This document shows, in pieces, positions 61,295 to 64,000 of a stretch of DNA of 64,000 bases. The notes under the pieces were generated by a model. The model did not search any database, had not been told where the DNA came from, and saw only the letters and a program-made list of their open reading frames with translations. Position 1 is the stretch's first letter, and each line of letters begins with the position of its first letter. The translations under genes and the position numbers were made by a program. The DNA comes from Capillidium heterosporum (Eukaryota > Entomophthoromycota > Entomophthoromycetes > Entomophthorales > Capillidiaceae): assembly GCA_016630905.1 (NCBI GenBank), contig WBMQ01000001.1, forward strand, positions 2,728,001 to 2,792,000, read 5' to 3'.

Positions 61295-63981
61295 ATGAGT
61301 AGACCCTCGAAATTATTAGCATCACCTAGCTCCCAAGAGCTTTTACTAAGCATAGAAAAGGAAAAGTTAGAGTTAAATAGACTTAAACAAGTATACCAAC
61401 TATATAAACATCAACTGACATCTAATGTTTAGGACTTAGACAGTTACCGAAAGAAGAGTGTAAAGTTTAACCTCAAGTCTGGTATAATACCTGGACATGA
61501 ATGGGAAAATGGTATGCAATAGTCCTATTACCTTACTAAATTCATTATTTAGCTTTAAACAACCTGAAGCAGGTGTCCGAATCCCAGCTCAATTTTGCCA
61601 TACGAGAAGTGAGTGGGAAGCTATCTTTCAAAAGACCAAGTAGAGAAAATCTTCGCAGCGTAGCTTCCGGGCTTGCTCTTTTCAATGCCGCTACCCTTTC
61701 GCCAATCAAAGACAGCAACAAAGTGGAGATTCAAGAGAAGACACAAGAAGAATCCAAGGACAACAGCGAACTCAATATAATATTGGAAACCGACAATCAG
61801 GAAGATTCGGCTAATACCAGCAGCCCGCAACTCAAATACATTTCCTTGCCAAATATCCTGCCACCGAAAGCAGCTTCAGTCAGTGATGTTTCTGATGTTC
61901 AATCTTTCCAGCCCAGAGTTAAAAAGGACTTGGCTCTCTACAACCACTTGACCCAGTTCCGTAATTCAATCGCAGTCGATCATCAGACCAAATCTAAAGC
62001 ATCGCCGGATTCCATCAGCAAGGGCTTTAGGCCAACTAAACCAGGAGCACAATCCCTGCCCAACTCACCACAAAGTAATAGATCGAGTGAGATATTTAGT
62101 GACAGCGACCCAGACCTTTACGAGGATCTAAGCGAAGCAGATGATTTTATCTCAATCAGGACAAAGATGGATATGGAGGGTGAGGATGGAAGTGAGAGTG
62201 AAGAAGAGCCGGCTTTACCGCCAAGGCCTTTATCAAGGATGGGGTTTAGAGAAGCCACATCTAATGCTATGCTTAGTTCGTCCTCTACTATCAGTGTTCC
62301 GAACTTGATAAAGTCTACTGTCTCTCCAGCTTCCAATTTGAGTTCTGAATTAAGTACGACTAGAAGTTTTGGCGACCGTTCAACCGAGCTTACATCACCC
62401 ATCGATGATGATCAGTCAAGTTGCTGCAGTGACGACAGTCAATATGAGCCCATGAAGGCAAATTTGACCCGTCGACAGCGCATAACTCAGTACGGTAGTG
62501 GTACTGAGGAGTACAGCCATGAGACTATCGACATTGAAGATGGATTGCTAGAAGGATTTGACAGTGAATCTACGAAGACTAGAAACAGCTTCCCAACCTT
62601 TATAGCTTTCCAGCCTGAACGAACGACCGAAGAGACTTCCAAGCCAGAAGCTAAGTCTGCTGCACCAGTTTTCTCGGAGCTTGGTCTAGGTTCAGCCTTG
62701 GGGATGAGCTTTGAAGGAAACTTCCACCCTTTTCCAGAAGGTAGTTCCGGTTTCGACACGGTTAAGGCTAAAAAGGACTCTGGTTTAGGTCAGTTCATTT
62801 TCCCGACTTTACCCAGCACTGAAAGCAATGAAAACTACAATCCCTTTGCCTTTGCTAAAGCTGATGCTAAGAAGGAAAGTATAGTTGCCGTTATCGAAAA
62901 AGCCAAGCCTGTACCTTCAATTCAAGGCGATAGCAAAGTTCCTGATAAAGAATGTACTCCGCCAGAATCAAGTACCGCATCTTCTGAAGCTGAGCAGGTT
63001 GAAAATAAGGATAATGAAACCCAAAATAACCGTGAATCGTTCGCCTCAGTACATGACCTAATATTTAGGAATGCGTTTTGCGAGCCTGCCATTGACGATG
63101 AGACTCGAGTGGATTCCAATGAATCACCAGTCGATGGCCCAATAGGCATGGATGATACCGTTACACCCCGTCGCTTGAAGCTACAGAAATCAACCTACTT
63201 CAATAAGCAGGGAAACAACTTTGAAACGTTGGTCGACGAAAATCTCAAAGCTAAAAGTAAAGAGTATGGTCTATCTTGCAACACAAACCTCAAGAAAGGT
63301 AGCTCATCCACCCCAGTTTCGCCGACTATGCCAAGCAGTACGACTCTAACTAAACCGCTTTCACCCTCTGGAATCAGTGAAGAGTACGATGCCTTCCCCG
63401 ATATTGAAGTACCCCAACCAATCCAACGGACCATGACCACCCACCCCATATTCAAATCTAACACAACCCATGGAGATTTCTGTTCGATATCCTGGTCCGC
63501 TACTGCACTTTCAGCTACTAGCCAAACTTCACCCTCCACCACCCGAAAAGCTGCCCCTTCAACTGGTCAGTCTACTCCGAGTAGTACATTGACCAAGAAT
63601 CTGTTAACCCGATTTACTAGCACCAAATCCAGATTAGGTATTCACACTACTACATCCCTGGATACCGACCTGGGTCAGCCGATAATGACAATAAGATCGG
63701 ATGCCTCAAATCGGATTCAGCGCTTTGCCACCACTACTTCGAACTTAGTGACCGAAGTTAGCCATGAATCGCGATCCTCGACAGCTACCACTTTGAAGGG
63801 CCGTCTCTTCGCCTTCGCCTCTCAGCCCAATCTCAGTGACCCCGAGGTGATGGCACGACCTTCGAAGCGGGAGAAGAAGTCACTACTGATGAAGACTATC
63901 AAGAACCTAGTTGGAAAGCCTACTTTGGAGCCATCCAGGACAGGGCGCCTGCCGCCTATTCAAGTTCCAGGGCGCTGGTAA
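61295..63981 (+). CDS. Large Ser/Thr-rich protein of unknown function, possibly continuing past the window
   Basis: Starting MSRPSKLLASPSSQELLLSI, it has an N-terminal helix likely to form a coiled coil (IEKEKLELNRLKQDLDSYRK). Two introns (61390-61431 and about 61513-61553) join in frame to the 800-codon final exon (ALNNLKQVSESQLNFAIREV). The rest is mostly disordered, rich in Ser, Thr, Pro and acidic residues, with PALPPRPLSR as a possible SH3-binding site and a basic C-terminal patch (PSKREKKSLLMKTIKNLVGK). The frame closes with TAA at 63979, but GGTAATG there could be an intron donor, so the true end may lie outside. I do not recognise the family; a cortical or signalling scaffold would fit the composition. 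Confidence 0.7.
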
Positions 63982-64000
63982 TGGTAATGCCAACCCAAGT

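Overview
This is a nuclear segment of a fungal genome. It is AT-rich between genes and carries short spliceosomal introns (mostly about 36-95 nt, GTAAxT donors, CTAAC-like branch sites, TAG acceptors). The gene set is plainly eukaryotic and fungal: Pus3, Msh1, two replication factor C subunits, ribosomal eS12, CAP/Srv2, MetAP2, an Mme1-type carrier, Pat1, Med20, a ZCCHC10-like protein, a CENP-A-type H3, a P450, tyrosinases and OCH1-like GT32 enzymes. The species cannot be named from the window. No rRNA, tRNA, transposon, LTR element or CRISPR was found.

Layout. 1-2.6 kb: empty AT-rich DNA. 2.6-25 kb: a housekeeping block with P450 (-), PUS3 (+), an interrupted SMP3/PIGZ-like gene (+), MSH1 (-), RFC2-type clamp-loader subunit (-), eS12 (+), CAP (-), MetAP2 (+) followed by a decayed tandem copy of itself, and RFC4-type subunit (-). 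25-48.9 kb: a gene-poor accessory region of secreted or secretory-pathway products: a giant tyrosinase with a long charged repeat region, a small His/Cys-rich secreted protein, a second compact tyrosinase, a tandem GT32 family (two intact genes and one relic), an Asn/Ser-repeat secreted protein and a second tiny secreted protein. 48.9-64 kb: housekeeping again: mitochondrial carrier, PAT1, MED20, ZCCHC10-like, CENP-A, an unrecognised ORF, and a long Ser-rich protein at the right edge.

Themes. The tyrosinases are copper oxidases that would act outside the cell; the GT32 enzymes would mannosylate secretory cargo; the small secreted proteins fit the same cell-surface setting. RFC2 and RFC4 belong to one pentameric clamp loader. 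PAT1, MED20, CENP-A and PUS3 are unrelated housekeeping functions.

Most unusual observation. In several host genes the reading frame stops and then resumes one base later. Every such break is in the same direction (+1), and in each case skipping the first T of the stop codon restores the frame. Sites are in MSH1, RFC2, MED20, SMP3, tyrosinase 2 and (four times) tyrosinase 1. In MSH1 and RFC2 the +1 reading restores the length I recall for the family. Sequencing insertions, unrecognised splicing (some alternatives are given) and true +1 frameshifting at stop codons all remain possible. mRNA and proteomic data would decide.
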